The notes beneath the pieces are model-generated. The model did no database searches. It was not told where the DNA came from and worked only from the letters and a program-made list of their open reading frames with translations. DNA of 64,000 nt from Myroides sp. JBRI-B21084 (lineage in GTDB: Bacteria; Bacteroidota; Bacteroidia; Flavobacteriales; Flavobacteriaceae): NCBI RefSeq assembly GCF_030545015.1, contig NZ_CP120653.1, forward strand, positions 1,860,001-1,924,000. The letters run 5' to 3'. Shown piece by piece: positions 44,301-59,300 of this stretch (position 1 is its first letter; every line of letters starts with the position of its first letter). Both the position numbers and the translations under genes were made by a program.

Positions 44301-47300
44301 TTAGTTGCTGCTGTTGGACCATTATTGGTTACTGTAATAGTATATGTTACCGTTGAACCTGCTACATACATCGTCTGTCCGTCGGTTTTTACTGTTACGA
44401 TATCCGCACATTCTTGTGGGTTTATCGTTACTGTTACCGGAGTACTTTCACATCCATTTAATATTGATTTAATGCTATACGTACCTGCTGCTGCTGTTAC
44501 TAAACCTGTTGCTGTTGGGCCTGATATTACAGAGCCGTCTGCTGATGTAATGCTGTATGTATTGGTAGCTAAATAGTTTCCTATTTTGAAACTTCCATTT
44601 GCTGATGTACAACTTGGTTGGATGATTTCAACTAAAGTTGGTACAGCTGGTGTCGCTTTTATAGTTAATGTTACAGGTGTTCTTGTTGTACTTGAACAGT
44701 TTGCTGATGTAACTGCTTCTGCGTAATACGTTACCGTACCTACTGTATTTAACGTTGGTGAAGTAACTATAGTTCCTCCCGTAGCTTGAGTATACCAAGT
44801 AACCGTATTACCTGTTGATGTTGCTATCGCTGTTAATGTTTGTATTGGCGATGTAGCACATTCAGTTATATCTCCTCCACTTGTTGGAGCTTCTGGTGTT
44901 TGGTTAATTGTTAATGTTACTAGTGTACGGGTTGCACTTTTACATGCTCCTAGTGTTGCTTCTGCATAATACGTTACCGTACCAACTGTACTTAACGTTG
45001 GTGTTACTGGTGTGGTACTTGTTGCATCTGCATACCAAGTTATTGTTGCTCCTGCTTCTGCTGATGCTGTTGCTGTTAAACTTGCTGGTGAACAAGAAAC
45101 TTGATCGCCGCCGCTTGTTGGTGCAGCTGGTGTTACCAATGGTGCTTGTAAACTAAACGAAGTAGATGCTGCACTTGAACAACCTCCTGGAGTTGAAACC
45201 GCTTTTACATTATAGGTTTCACCTGCTATCATACCAGAAATCACTCCAGTTGTAACGTCAACTGTTGGTCCTGTTGGTGAAACTACATAATTCACACCGC
45301 TTACCAAATTTGTAACCTTAACAATGTTAGCCGAACTACATGTTGCTGGCGTATTGCTAATTGTTGGCGTATCTGGTGTTTGGTTAATTGTCAATGTTAC
45401 CGGTGTACGGGTTGCACTTTTACATGTTCCTAGTGTTGCTTCTGCATAATACGTTACCATACCAACTGTACTTAACGTTGGTGTTACTGGTGTAGTACTT
45501 GTTGCATCTGCATACCAAGTTATTGTTGCTCCTGCTTCTGCTGATGCTGATGCTGTTAAACTTGCCGGTGAACAAGAAACTTGATCGCCGCCGCTTGTTG
45601 GTGCAGCTGGTGTTGCATTGATTGTTAATGTAACTGGCGTTCTTGTTGTACTTGAACAGTTTGCTGATGTAACTGCTTCTGCATAATATGTTACCGTACC
45701 TACTGCATTTAACGTTGGTGCTGTTGCAAGAGCTGTTCCGCCTGTTGCTTGTGTATACCAAACAACTGTATTACCTGGTGATGTTGCTGTCGCTGTTAGT
45801 GTTTGTATTGGCGATGCAGCACATTCCGTAATATTTCCGCCACTTGTTGGAGCGGTTGGTGTTTGATTAATTGTCAATGTTACTGCAGTACGGGTTGCAC
45901 TTTTACATGCTCCTAGTGTTGCTTCTGCATAATACGTTACCATACCAACTGTACTTAACGTTGGTGTTACTGGTGTGGTACTTGTTGCATCTGCATACCA
46001 AGTTATTGTTGCTCCTGCTTCTGCTGATGCTGTTGCTGTTAAACTTGCTGGTGAACAAGAAACTTGATCGCCGCCGCTTGTTGGTGCAGCTGGTGTTACC
46101 AATTGTGCTTGTAAACTAAACGAAGTAGATGCTGCACTTGAACAACCTCCTGGAATTGAAACCGCTTTTACAGTATAGGTTTCACCTGCTATCATACCAG
46201 AAATCACTCCAGTTGTAAGGTCAACTGTTGGTCCTGTTGGTGAAACTACATAATTCACACCGCTTACCAAATTTGTAACTTTAACAATGTTAGCCGAACT
46301 ACATGTTGCTGGCGTATTGCTAATTGTTGGTGTCAACGGTGTTGCTGGTTGTGGATTTAATGTTACATCTATCGATGCAGATCCTGTACAACCATAAGTA
46401 TTCGATACTGAAATGGTATAAGTTCCGGCTGTTGCAGTAACTGTACCAGTTGCTGTTGGTCCTGATATTACATCACCATCGGTTGATGTAATAGTATAAG
46501 TATTCGTAGCTAAATAGTTAGCTATTTTAAAACTTCCGTTTGCATTAATACATGTTGGATGTATTACAGATCCTACCGTTGGTGCATCTGGATTTGGATT
46601 AACTGTAAACGTTACATCATGTGTAGCCGGTGGACATACACTTGGTGCTACTGGAGTTAAAGTATAACGAACTGTAACAGAAGTAGGTGTAGTAACATTT
46701 GCAGGTGTATATGTAAACACATTAGGAGAAGAAGCTGCAGATATAGTACCGCCTCCAGACTGTACAGTCCAAACTCCTCCTGGAGTTGTTGCATATAATG
46801 TTTTAGTATTTACCTCACAAATAGGATCATTTGTGGTATAATTAGTAATAACAGGTGCATCGTAGAAAGTTTGTGTAACTGCTGTTAATGCACTTGCACA
46901 ACCTTGACTTGATACAGCTTGAGCATAAATTGTTCTTGTATACGCTGTTGAAGATGTATAAGTTGGACTTGTTATACCTGTACCATTGCTATTTTCATAC
47001 CAAGTAATGGTAGTACCTGCTTGTGACGACGCAACCGCTGTTAAAGTAGCTGATGAGCCAGTAGGAATACATACCGATTGATTTCCACCACTTACTGGTG
47101 CAGCTGGTGTACCAAATTGCGGTTGTAAACTAAATGTAACTGAAGCTGCACTTGAACAACTTCCTGAGGTTGAAACCGCTTTTACTGTATAGGTTTCACC
47201 TGCTGTCATACCAGAAATCACTCCAGTTGTAAGGTCAACTGTTGGTCCTGTTCGTGAAACTACATAATTCACACCGCTTACCAAATTTGTAACCTTAACA

Positions 47301-50300
47301 ATGTTAGCCGAACTACATGTTGCTGGCGTATTGCTAATTGTTGGTGTATCTGGTGTTACTAACTGTGCTCCGATTTGGAACGCTGCTGTTGCTACCGAAG
47401 TACATCCTGATCCATTGGTCGCTGTTAATGTATAAGCAACTCCTGGCGTCATACCTGTGATTACACCTGTTCCTGCAGATGGTCCTGCTGGTGCAAACGT
47501 GTATGAATAACTTGGATCAAAATTCGTGATTGTTGCTGTCCCTGCTGCTGTACATGTAGCTGCTGCTACTGTAATTGCTGGAACTACTGGCGTTGTTAAC
47601 ATTGGTTGGATGCTGAAACTTGCTGATGATGCTGAAGTACAACTTCCATTATTAGTAGTTACTACATAAGTAGTACCCGCTGTCATTCCACTAATTACTC
47701 CTGTTACAGTATCCACTGCTATTGATGGATCTGCTGGTGTAAACGTATATGTATTGCCTGATACCACATTAGTTATCGTTGCTACACCCGCTGCACTACA
47801 CGTTGCCGCTGTTACGCTGATTGTTGGCGTTGCTGGAGTTACTAACTGTGCTCCGATTTGGAATGCAACCATTGCTACCGAAGTACATCCTGAACCATTG
47901 GTCGCTGTTAATGTATAATCAACTCCTGGTGTCATACCTGTGATTACACCTCCAGTTGTCGCTGCTGGTCCTGCTGGTGCAAACGTGTATGAATAACTTG
48001 GATCAAAATTCGTGATTGTTGCTGTTCCTGCTGCTGTACATGTAGCTGCTGCTACTGTAATTGCTGGAACTACTGGCGTTGCTAATTGTGCTTGAACACT
48101 AAAGCTTAATGATGCTGTTGATGTACAACTTCCATTATTAGTAGTTACTGTGTATACTTCTCCCGCTGTCATACCACTAATCACACCCGTTGTGGTGTCA
48201 ACTGTTGGACCCACTGGTGCAAATGTATATGTATTGCCCGATACCACATTAGTTATCGTTGCAACACCCGCTGCGCTACACGTTGCCGCCGTAGTGCTTA
48301 TTGCTGGCGTTGCTGGTGTTACTAACTGTGCCCCGATTTGGAATGCAACCGTAGCTGTTGATGTACAACCCGATGCATTTGTAGCTGTTAATGTATAATC
48401 AACTCCTGGTGTCATACCTGTGATTACTCCTGTTCCTGCAGATGGTCCTGCTGGTGCAAACGTGTATGAATAACTCGGATCAAAATTCGTGATCGTTGCC
48501 GTACCTGCTGCTGTACATGTAGCTGCTGCTACTGTAATTGCTGGAACTACTGGTGTTGTTAACATTGGTTGGATGCTGAAACTTGCTGATGATGCTGAAG
48601 TACAACTTCCATTATTTGTTGTTACCGTATAGCTTGTGCCTGCAACCAAGTTACTAATCACACCCGTTGTGGTGTCAACTGTTGGACCCACTGGTGCAAA
48701 TGTATATGTATTGCCCGATACCACATTAGTTATCGTTGCAACACCCGCTGCGCTACACGTTGCCGCTGTTACGCTGATTGTTGGCGTTGCTGGTGTTACT
48801 AACTGTGCCCCGATTTGGAATGCAACCGTAGCTGTTGATGTACAACCCGATGCATTTGTAGCTGTTAATGTATAATCAACTCCTGGTGTCATACCTGTGA
48901 TTACTCCTGTTCCTGCAGATGGTCCTGCTGGTGCAAACGTGTATGAATAACTTGGATCAAAATTCGTGATTGTTGCCGTACCTGCTGCTGTACATGTAGC
49001 TGCTACTACTGTAATTGCTGGAACTACTGGTGTTGTTAACATTGGTTGGATGCTGAAACTTGCTGATGATGCTGAAGTACAACTTCCATTATTAGTAGTT
49101 ACTACATAAGTAGTACCCGCTGTAATACCACTAATCACACCCGTTGTGGTGTCAACTGTTGGACCCACTGGTGCAAATGTATATGTATTGCCCGATACCA
49201 CATTAGTTATCGTTGCAGTTCCTACTGCGCTACACGTTGCTGCCGTAGTGCTGATTGTTGGCGTTGCTGGAGTTACTAACTGTGCCCCGATTTGGAATGC
49301 AACCGTTGCTGTTGATGTACAACCCGATGCATTAGTAGCTGTTAATGTATAATCAACTCCTGGTGTCATACCTGTGATTACGCCTCCTGTTGTCGCTGCT
49401 GGTCCTGCTGGTGCAAACGTGTATGAATAACTTGGATCAAAATTCGTGATCGTTGCCGTACCTGCTGCTGTACATGTAGCTGCTGCTACTGTAATTGCTG
49501 GAACTACTGGTGTTGCTAATTGTGCTTGTACACTAAAGCTTAATGATGCTGTTGATGTACAACTTCCATTATTAGTAGTTACTGTGTATACTTCTCCCGC
49601 TGTCATACCACTAATCACACCCGTTGTGGTGTCAACTGTTGGACCCACTGGTGCAAATGTATATGTATTGCCTGATACCACATTAGTTATCGTTGCAACA
49701 CCCGCTGCGCTACACGTTGCCGCTGTTACGCTGATTGTTGGCGTTGCTGGAGTTACTAACTGTGCTCCGATTTGGAACGCTGCTGTTGCTGTTGATGTAC
49801 AACCCGATGCGTTAGTAGCTGTTAATGTATAATCAATTCCTGGTGTCATACCTGTGATTACGCCTGTTCCTGCAGATGGTCCTGCTGGTGCAAACGTGTA
49901 TGAATAACTTGGATCAAAATTCGTGATCGTTGCAGTTCCTGCTGCTGTACATGTAGCTGCTGTGGTGCTGATTGTTGGAACTACTGGCGTTGTTAACATT
50001 GGTTGGATGCCGAAACTTGCTGATGATGCTGAAGTACAACTTCCATTATTAGTAGTTACTGTGTATACTTCTCCCGCTGTCATACCACTAATCACACCCG
50101 TTGTGGTGTCAACTGTTGGACCCACTGGTGCAAATGTATATGTATTGCCCGATACCACATTAGTTATCGTTGCAGTTCCTACTGCTGTACACGTTGCCGC
50201 TGTTACGCTGATTGTTGGCGTATCTGGTGTTACTAACTGTGCTCCGATTTGGAACGCTGCTGTTGCTACCGAAGTACATCCTGATCCATTGGTCGCTGTT

Positions 50301-53300
50301 AATGTATAAGCAACTCCTGGTGTCATCCCTGTGATTACGCCTGTTCCTGCAGATGGTCCTGCTGGTACAAACGTGTATGAATAACTCGGATCAAAATTCG
50401 TGATCGTTGCCGTACCTGCTGCTGTACATGTAGCTGCTGCTACTGTAATTGCTGGAACTACTGGTGTTGCTAATTGTGCTTGTACACTAAAGCTTAATGA
50501 TGCTGTTGATGTACAACTTCCATTATTAGTAGTTACTACATAAGTAGTACCCGCTGTCATACCACTAATCACACCCGTTGTGGTGTCAACTGTTGGACCC
50601 ACTGGTGCAAATGTATATGTATTGCCTGATACCACATTAGTTATCGTTGCAGTTCCTACTGCTGTACACGTTGCCGCTGTTACGCTAATTGTTGGCGTTG
50701 CTGGAGTTACTAACTGTGCTCCGATTTGGAACGCTGCTGTTGCTGTTGATGTACAACCCGCTGCGTTAGTAGCTGTTAATGTATAATCAACTCCTGGTGT
50801 CATACCTGTGATTACACCTCCAGTTGTCGCTGCTGGTCCTGCTGGTGCAAACGTGTATGAATAACTCGGATCAAAATTCGTGATCGTTGCTGTTCCTGCT
50901 GCTGTACATGTAGCTGCTGTGGTGCTGATTGTTGGAACTACTGGCGTTGTTAACATTGGTTGAATGCCGAAACTTGCTGATGATGCTGAAGTACAACTTC
51001 CATTATTAGTAGTTACTGTGTATACTTCTCCCGCTGTCATACCACTAATCACACCCGTTGTGGTGTCAACTGTTGGACCCACTGGTGCAAATGTATATGT
51101 ATTGCCTGATACCACATTAGTTATCGTTGCAGTTCCTACTGCTGTACACGTTGCCGCTGTTACGCTAATTGTTGGCGTATCTGGTGTTACTAACTGTGCT
51201 CCGATTTGGAATGCAACCGTTGCTGTTGATGTACAACCCGCTGCGTTAGTAGCTGTTAATGTATAATCAACTCCTGGTGTCATACCTGTGATTACACCTC
51301 CAGTTGTCGCTGCTGGTCCTGCTGGTGCAAACGTGTATGAATAACTCGGATCAAAATTCGTGATCGTTGCCGTACCTGCTGCTGTACATGTAGCTGCTGC
51401 TACTGTAATTGCTGGAACTACTGGTGTTGCTAATTGTGCTTGTACACTAAAGCTTAATGATGCTGTTGATGTACAACTTCCATTATTAGTAGTTACTACA
51501 TAAGTAGTACCCGCTGTCATACCACTAATCACACCCGTTGTGGTGTCAACTGTTGGACCCACTGGTGCAAATGTATATGTATTGCCCGATACCACATTAG
51601 TTATCGTTGCAACACCCGCTGCACTACACGTTGCCGCTGTTACGCTGATTGCTGGTGTTGCTGGAGTTACTAACTGTGCCCCGATTTGGAATGCAACCGT
51701 TGCTGTTGATGTACAACCCGATGCATTAGTAGCTGTTAATGTATAATCAACTCCTGGTGTCATACCTGTGATTACACCTGTTCCTGCAGATGGTCCTGCT
51801 GGTGTAAACGTGTATGAATAACTCGGATCAAAATTCGTGATCGTTGCTGTTCCTGCTGCTGTACATGTAGCTGCTGTGGTGCTGATTGTTGGAACTACTG
51901 GCGTTGTTAACATTGGTTGAATGCCGAAACTTGCTGATGATGCTGAAGTACAACTTCCATTATTAGTAGTTACTGTGTATACTTCTCCCGCTGTCATACC
52001 ACTAATCACACCCGTTGTGGTGTCAACTGTTGGACCCACTGGTGCAAATGTATATGTATTGCCTGATACCACATTAGTTATCGTTGCAGTTCCTACTGCT
52101 GTACACGTTGCCGCTGTTACGCTAATTGTTGGCGTATCTGGTGTTACTAACTGTGCTCCGATTTGGAATGCAACCGTTGCTGTTGATGTACAACCCGCTG
52201 CGTTAGTAGCTGTTAATGTATAATCAACTCCTGGTGTCATACCTGTGATTACACCTCCAGTTGTCGCTGCTGGTCCTGCTGGTGCAAACGTGTATGAATA
52301 ACTCGGATCAAAATTCGTGATCGTTGCCGTACCTGCTGCTGTACATGTAGCTGCTGCTACTGTAATTGCTGGAACTACTGGTGTTGCTAATTGTGCTTGT
52401 ACACTAAAGCTTAATGATGCTGTTGATGTACAACTTCCATTATTAGTAGTTACTACATAAGTAGTACCCGCTGTCATACCACTAATCACACCCGTTGTGG
52501 TGTCAACTGTTGGACCCACTGGTGCAAATGTATATGTATTGCCCGATACCACATTAGTTATCGTTGCAACACCCGCTGCACTACACGTTGCCGCTGTTAC
52601 GCTGATTGCTGGTGTTGCTGGAGTTACTAACTGTGCCCCGATTTGGAATGCAACCGTTGCTGTTGATGTACAACCCGATGCATTAGTAGCTGTTAATGTA
52701 TAATCAACTCCTGGTGTCATACCTGTGATTACACCTGTTCCTGCAGATGGTCCTGCTGGTGTAAACGTGTATGAATAACTTGGATCAAAATTCGTGATCG
52801 TTGCCGTACCTGCTGCTGTACATGTAGCTGCTGCTACTGTAATTGCTGGAACTACTGGTGTAGCTAACTGCGATTGTACGCTAAAGCTTAATGATGCTGT
52901 TGATGTACAACTTCCATTATTAGTAGTTACTACATAAGTAGTACCCGCTGTCATACCACTAATCACACCCGTTGTGGTGTCAACTGTTGGACCCACTGGT
53001 GCAAATGTATATGTATTGCCCGATACTACATTAGTTATCGTTGCAACACCCGCTGCACTACACGTTGCCGCTGTTACGCTGATTGTTGGCGTTGCTGGAG
53101 TTACTAACTGTGCCCCGATTTGGAATGCAACCGTTGCTGTTGATGTACAACCCGATGCGTTAGTAGCTGTTAATGTATAATCAACTCCTGGTGTCATACC
53201 TGTGATTACGCCTGTTCCTGCAGATGGTCCTGCTGGTGCAAACGTGTATGAATAACTTGGATCAAAATTCGTGATCGTTGCTGTTCCTGCTGCTGTACAT

Positions 53301-56300
53301 GTAGCTGCTGTGGTGCTGATTGTTGGAACTACTGGTGTTGTTAACATTGGTTGGATGCTGAAACTTGCTGATGATGCTGAAGTACAACTTCCATTATTAG
53401 TAGTTACTACATAAGTAGTACCCGCTGTCATACCACTAATCACACCCGTTGTGGTGTCAACTGTTGGACCCACTGGTGCAAATGTATATGTATTGCCCGA
53501 TACCACATTAGTTATCGTTGCAACACCCGCTGCGCTACACGTTGCCGCTGTTACGCTGATTGTTGGCGTTGCTGGAGTTACTAACTGTGCTCCGATTTGG
53601 AACGCTGCTGTTGCTGTTGATGTACAACCCGATGCGTTAGTAGCTGTTAATGTATAAGCAACTCCTGGTGTCATACCTGTGATTACACCTGTTCCTGCAG
53701 ATGGTCCTGCTGGTGCAAACGTGTATGAATAACTCGGATCAAAATTCGTGATCGTTGCTGTTCCTGCTGCTGTACATGTAGCTGCTGCTACTGTAATTGC
53801 TGGTACTACTGGCGTTGTTAACATTGGTTGGATGCTGAAACTTGCTGATGATGCTGAAGTACAACTTCCATTATTAGTAGTTACTACATAAGTAGTACCC
53901 GCTGTAATACCACTAATCACACCCGTTGTGGTGTCAACTGTTGGACCCACTGGTGCAAATGTATATGTATTGCCCGATACCACATTAGTTATCGTTGCAG
54001 TTCCTACTGCGCTACACGTTGCCGCTGTTACGCTGATTGTTGGCGTTACTGGAGTTACTAACTGTGTTCCGATTTGGAACGCTGCTGTTGCTACCGAAGT
54101 ACATCCTGATCCATTGGTCGCTGTTAATGTATAATCAATTCCTGGTGTCATCCCTGTGATTACGCCTCCAGTTGTCGCTGCTGGTCCTGCTGGTGCAAAC
54201 GTGTATGAATAACTTGGATCAAAATTCGTGATCGTTGCCGTACCTGCTGCTGTACATGTAGCAGCAGTTGTACTTATTATAGGTGTATTAATAACACATA
54301 AATTAGCTGGATCAGATTCTAATAAAATACAAACATTTTCATTATGCTTAACTATAACCTGATAATCATAATCATTCATAGCTAATGTTGCTCCTGTAAT
54401 AGTTAATGTACTGCTAGTAGCTCCTGAATAAACACCTCCATTGGTGATATTTGACCATGTAGCTCCATTATTAGTACTTACTTGCCATTGATACGTTATA
54501 TTTAAACTAGAATCAGTTGCTGGTGGAACTGTATAATCAGGTGTGCCTGCAACAAAAGTTATTGTATTTTGAGCAGTTGCAATTACTGTAAAGGTTGCAT
54601 TACCTCCTACAGTAGTTGACTGTTGAACTGGTTGCGTTGTAATAGTCGCATTTGTAGCATTTTCTACATTAGTATAACTTCCTATGTAAGAAGCAGCTAC
54701 TACTTTTCCATTAATAGCTACTGCTGGTGCTCCAATTCCATAAACTCCACCATCTCCGCCGTCTGCTGTAGTTGAATTATAGTATTCATTTGCATCTGAA
54801 CAACCATCGTTGTCTGAATCTAAATCTAAACTGTTTGGTATTCCGTCTCCATCAAAATCACAACTAACTGAGGCATAAAAAGACCATCCTAAATTGTCAA
54901 CACCTATACCTGTTGTTTTAACCCTCAATGTGGAAACTAAAGTCGAAGACGTACCAATAATACCAAAAGCTTGATTGTCTAAACCTCCATTATCACTAAA
55001 GGCTCCAGTCTGTGCATTATAATTTACTGATGGCCTTGAAGGGAATGAAACTGCATTAAAAAGATTATTTGCCAAACCTCCATTTACTTCAATAATTCCT
55101 GTAAAACCAGTGGAACCTGAACTAGGATCAAAATCAGTCATAGCAAAAGCAATTTCACTTGCTGGCACAGCTGGTGACCAAGTTACGATATATTCGCCAT
55201 CTCCTGTTGATGAAAATCTTCTAGGTGCACCTAAAGTTGGATCTATATTCAAAGGATACTGACCATTACCTAATAGTGTAAAAGTAGCCGCTGGGTTTAT
55301 GGCCATAATATCTGCAGTAGTAACTGTAAATATTGAATTTGTAGTCCCCTTCCATGCTCCTGTTTCATTTTGTCCGATATAACCACTACTACATTCTTCT
55401 AAATCTAAAATTCCATCATTATCATCGTCATAATCACAGAAATTATCAATTCCGTCACTATCTGTATCTGCTGTTACAATTATATTATCAATACTGAATG
55501 AAGATGAAGTACTTGAAATACAACCTGAAGTATTGGTTGCAATAAGCGAATAACTTGTTCCAGGTATCATACCTGTGATTACACCTGATCCTGCAATTGG
55601 TCCTGTTGGGGTAAATGTATAGGTATATGCTGAGTTAAAATTTGTTATAGTTGCTGTACCTACTGCATTACAAGTTGCTGCTGTAACAGCAATTATTGGT
55701 TCTGTTGGTGCTAATGTAACTGTTAAATCACGTGTAGCGCTAACACTTGGACAAATTCCACTAGCTGGTATGGTATATGTCATTGTTGCGGTACCTGCAG
55801 CAACAGGTGTGATTACACCTGTATTTGCATCTATAGTTGCAACATTAATGTCTGATGAAGTCCATGAGCCGCTTGCTACGCTTGATGTAAATGTAGTAGT
55901 GCCGTTTGAACATATAGTTTGAGTTCCACTTAAAATTCCAGCTGAAACTGTTGTTAATGTAATGGTTGCTGCATTAGAAAGGTTTCCTTGTGCATCTTTA
56001 CCTGTATATTGTATTGGTGTAGGACTTCCTGTAAATCCAGAAGAAGGTGTAAATACTACTTGGTCTAAACCATTAATTGCCCAAGTTCCTTCACCAGGAA
56101 TAACAAATGAAACTATATCTCCTTGAACATCGGTAATAATACTTATAGCTGTACCAGGTGCAATTAAACTAAATGAATTAGCTACAACTGCATCTCCAGT
56201 TGTATCGTTTGTTAATATATTAATTGCTGGATAGGCTGTAGTGGAAATCACATAACAAGCACTATCATTAGTTGCAATTGGTAAAATATCTAATAGTGCT

Positions 56301-59300
56301 GAATTTGAATTTACACTTAAACATACATTATTTGGATGTGCAAGTACAGCTTTGTATAAATACCCATCCATTGATACTGTTGCACCCGTTAAGTTTAAAG
56401 TTGCAGTTGTAGCACCTGAATAAATACCTCCATTAGTAACATTTGACCAAGTTGCACCTCCATTAGTACTTACTTGCCACTGATAAGTAAGTAAAGGACT
56501 TACATCTGATGCAGGTGGTACTGAATAATTAGGAATACCTGTTGTAAACGTAGTTGTAGATTGTGCATTAGCTAATACGCTAAAAGTTGTTGAACCTCCT
56601 GTACTTATAATTTTATTTATAGGTTCCGTTGTTACTGTTGCACTTACAGCTGTTTGTGAATTTGTTATATTACCTGTGTAAGTAGCACCCACAACGGTAC
56701 CGTTTGTATTAATAGCTGGTGGATTTCCAGTACCAAAGTAATTATTTCCATCTGTACCAATTGCGGTAATGCTGTTATAATATTCATTTGCGTCTGGACA
56801 ACCGTCATTATCACTATCTAAATCACTGCTATTAAAAACACCATCCCCGTCAATATCACCAACACAATAATCAAAAGCTAAAACTAAGTCATCAAATTCT
56901 AAAACAGAATTTCCAACATTATAAAAATATACTCTTAAAGTATAATTTGATGATGGATTTAAATAATAGTCTGTATTGTTATAAGCTCTTCTCCCATTAG
57001 GGTAAGTTCCTCCGCCTTCACCAGCAATTTGGTGAATTGTACCTAAAATAGTGGTATTGTTTGATGTTAATGTATTATTTGTAATTTCAAATGCAAGAGA
57101 ATGCTGAGGATTTGTAATTGATCTATTATAATAACCAATCCAATCAACATAACCATTAAATGGTGTTGCTACCGATGTAAAAGAAAATTCAATATATTCA
57201 TTATTTGTTTTAGCTTCTTCTAAAGTAGTTGCTGTAATACCTGTAAATTCTAAATGTCCTGTTGGGTTATTATTTGCATCAAGACTTGAAATATGTACAT
57301 AATTAATGCCAGACCCAATAGTAGTCGAAGTTATAGAACTTGGCACAACAATAGGTGCCATATTTGCAGGTGAAGGAGTAAAAGTTGATACACTAAAAGG
57401 TTGCGTAATTAAAGCAACATTTGGCAAGCCTGTTGGGTTTACGTTGTCACCAGCGAAAGTTGTGTCTCTACACCCCTCTGAAGTATCTAAAATACCATCG
57501 TTATCGTTATCCAAATCGCAGCTGTCAATAACTCCATCGTTATCGTTATCAGAAGATCCTGTTTCTGTAGTGTTACAACATACACTTGTTGAAGCATCAT
57601 AAGATGATCCTGAACCTTGTCCTAACCCTACTATTGTAGGTACACCGTAATTTGCGCTTCCTACAGTAGTGTTAACAGTACCATTAATACTTCCATTCGA
57701 GTTTAATTGACTATAGGTAATAGTAGCATCACCTTCTACGGCATCGGGGCATCCATCGTTATCTGAATCTACATCTAAATAATTAGGAATTGAATCTCCA
57801 TCTGTATCACCGCATCCTTTAAAATAAATATCATCTATTGCAAAATCATTTCCAGTACCACCCGTAGAAATATTATAAATTTCAAATCGGTATTGCTCAG
57901 TTAAAGAACCCGTTGTAAAAGTTCCACTGGAATTTGTCCAAGTTTGCGAAGTTGAAATACTACCTGTACTACCACTAGCTACAATAGAATTATCACTAAT
58001 TTTTATAACTCTGTATCCTAAATTAACAGGATATGTTGGTGCCTCTAAAGGATTGGGATTAGCATTCAAAGCCCAAAAGCCAAAATTATAATTAGTATTA
58101 GCCGCTAAATAAAATGTGCTATTAAAGAAAATACCTGTATTGTTTGAACCATTAACTGCCAGAAACATATCTTCGGCAGTACCGTCGGTATGCCCAACAA
58201 TTCCATCGAAAAAATTATGCGCATTGTCTACATTAGCATTCATTACTAAGTAACCACCTGCTCCTATATTATTACCATCGGCATAATTTGGATCTAAAAA
58301 GCTTGCAAAAGTATAGCCAGTTCCAGGAGTTGATTGTAAGTTACGCACAAACCAACCCGTATTACTTCCAAAAGTTCCTGAATTTTCAATTGTAAATAAA
58401 CTGCCACACTCAACTGTGTCAAGTATACCGTCGTTGTCATCATCTAAATCACATTCGTCACCAATTGTATCTTTATCTGAATCAACAAAACTTGGAGAAG
58501 CAGGATCACAAGGAAAATTACAGTTTGTATCTATAACAGCTGTGTTTAATGTAGTACCTATTGCTTGGCCTGTTGTGTTATTATAATTTGCAGGATTTGC
58601 TAGTTGTGGTAAACCTTGAGTATTAACACACGCAGTTGTAAAACATAAATTTGTTGTTACTGGTTGGTTATATGCGCCTATTAACGCTCCTGAATTACCA
58701 CCAGGTAAAGTTGATGTTATTAATTGACTTAATGTTATAGTTGCTGATCCTTCTAAAGCGTCAGGACAACCATCGTTATCTGAATCTAAGTCTAAGAAAT
58801 TAGGAATAGTATCTAAATCAAAATCATCGTTGCAGTTTGTATCGTAATTATAATGTAATGATTGATTATAATTTGTTAAATTTAATATCGCTGATACTTC
58901 ATAAACACTTACTGCAGGTGAAGAGCCTGTAGTTTTGAATTTAATTTGATAATATTTATATGAAGTAGTTGGATGATTTTGGTTAGTGAAAACTTTAGGT
59001 GACGAATTTGTTGAAGTATCAACATTTGGAGATAACAATACCCAAGTGTTGTTGTCATTAGATCCGTATAAAACTGCACTTGATAATGTTCCCCAACTAC
59101 CAGAAGAATAAACAGACATACTTGTTAATAACACTTCTGTAGGATATGCAACATTATACAATACTGCATCTGTTTTTATACTACCTGCAGTAATATTATG
59201 ATTTTGTGAAGTTGATGATCCTGTTGTTCCATTGTGCATAGTTGGTATATCTGCACCACTCACAACTGCAATATTATTAACAGTACTTGCTAATGGTGTA

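Noticed and set aside
47355-54300. Regular direct repeats that could suggest a CRISPR array or satellite DNA
   Set aside because: The unit is 477/480 bp, keeps frame throughout and encodes protein modules; there are no short repeats with unique spacers and no cas genes.
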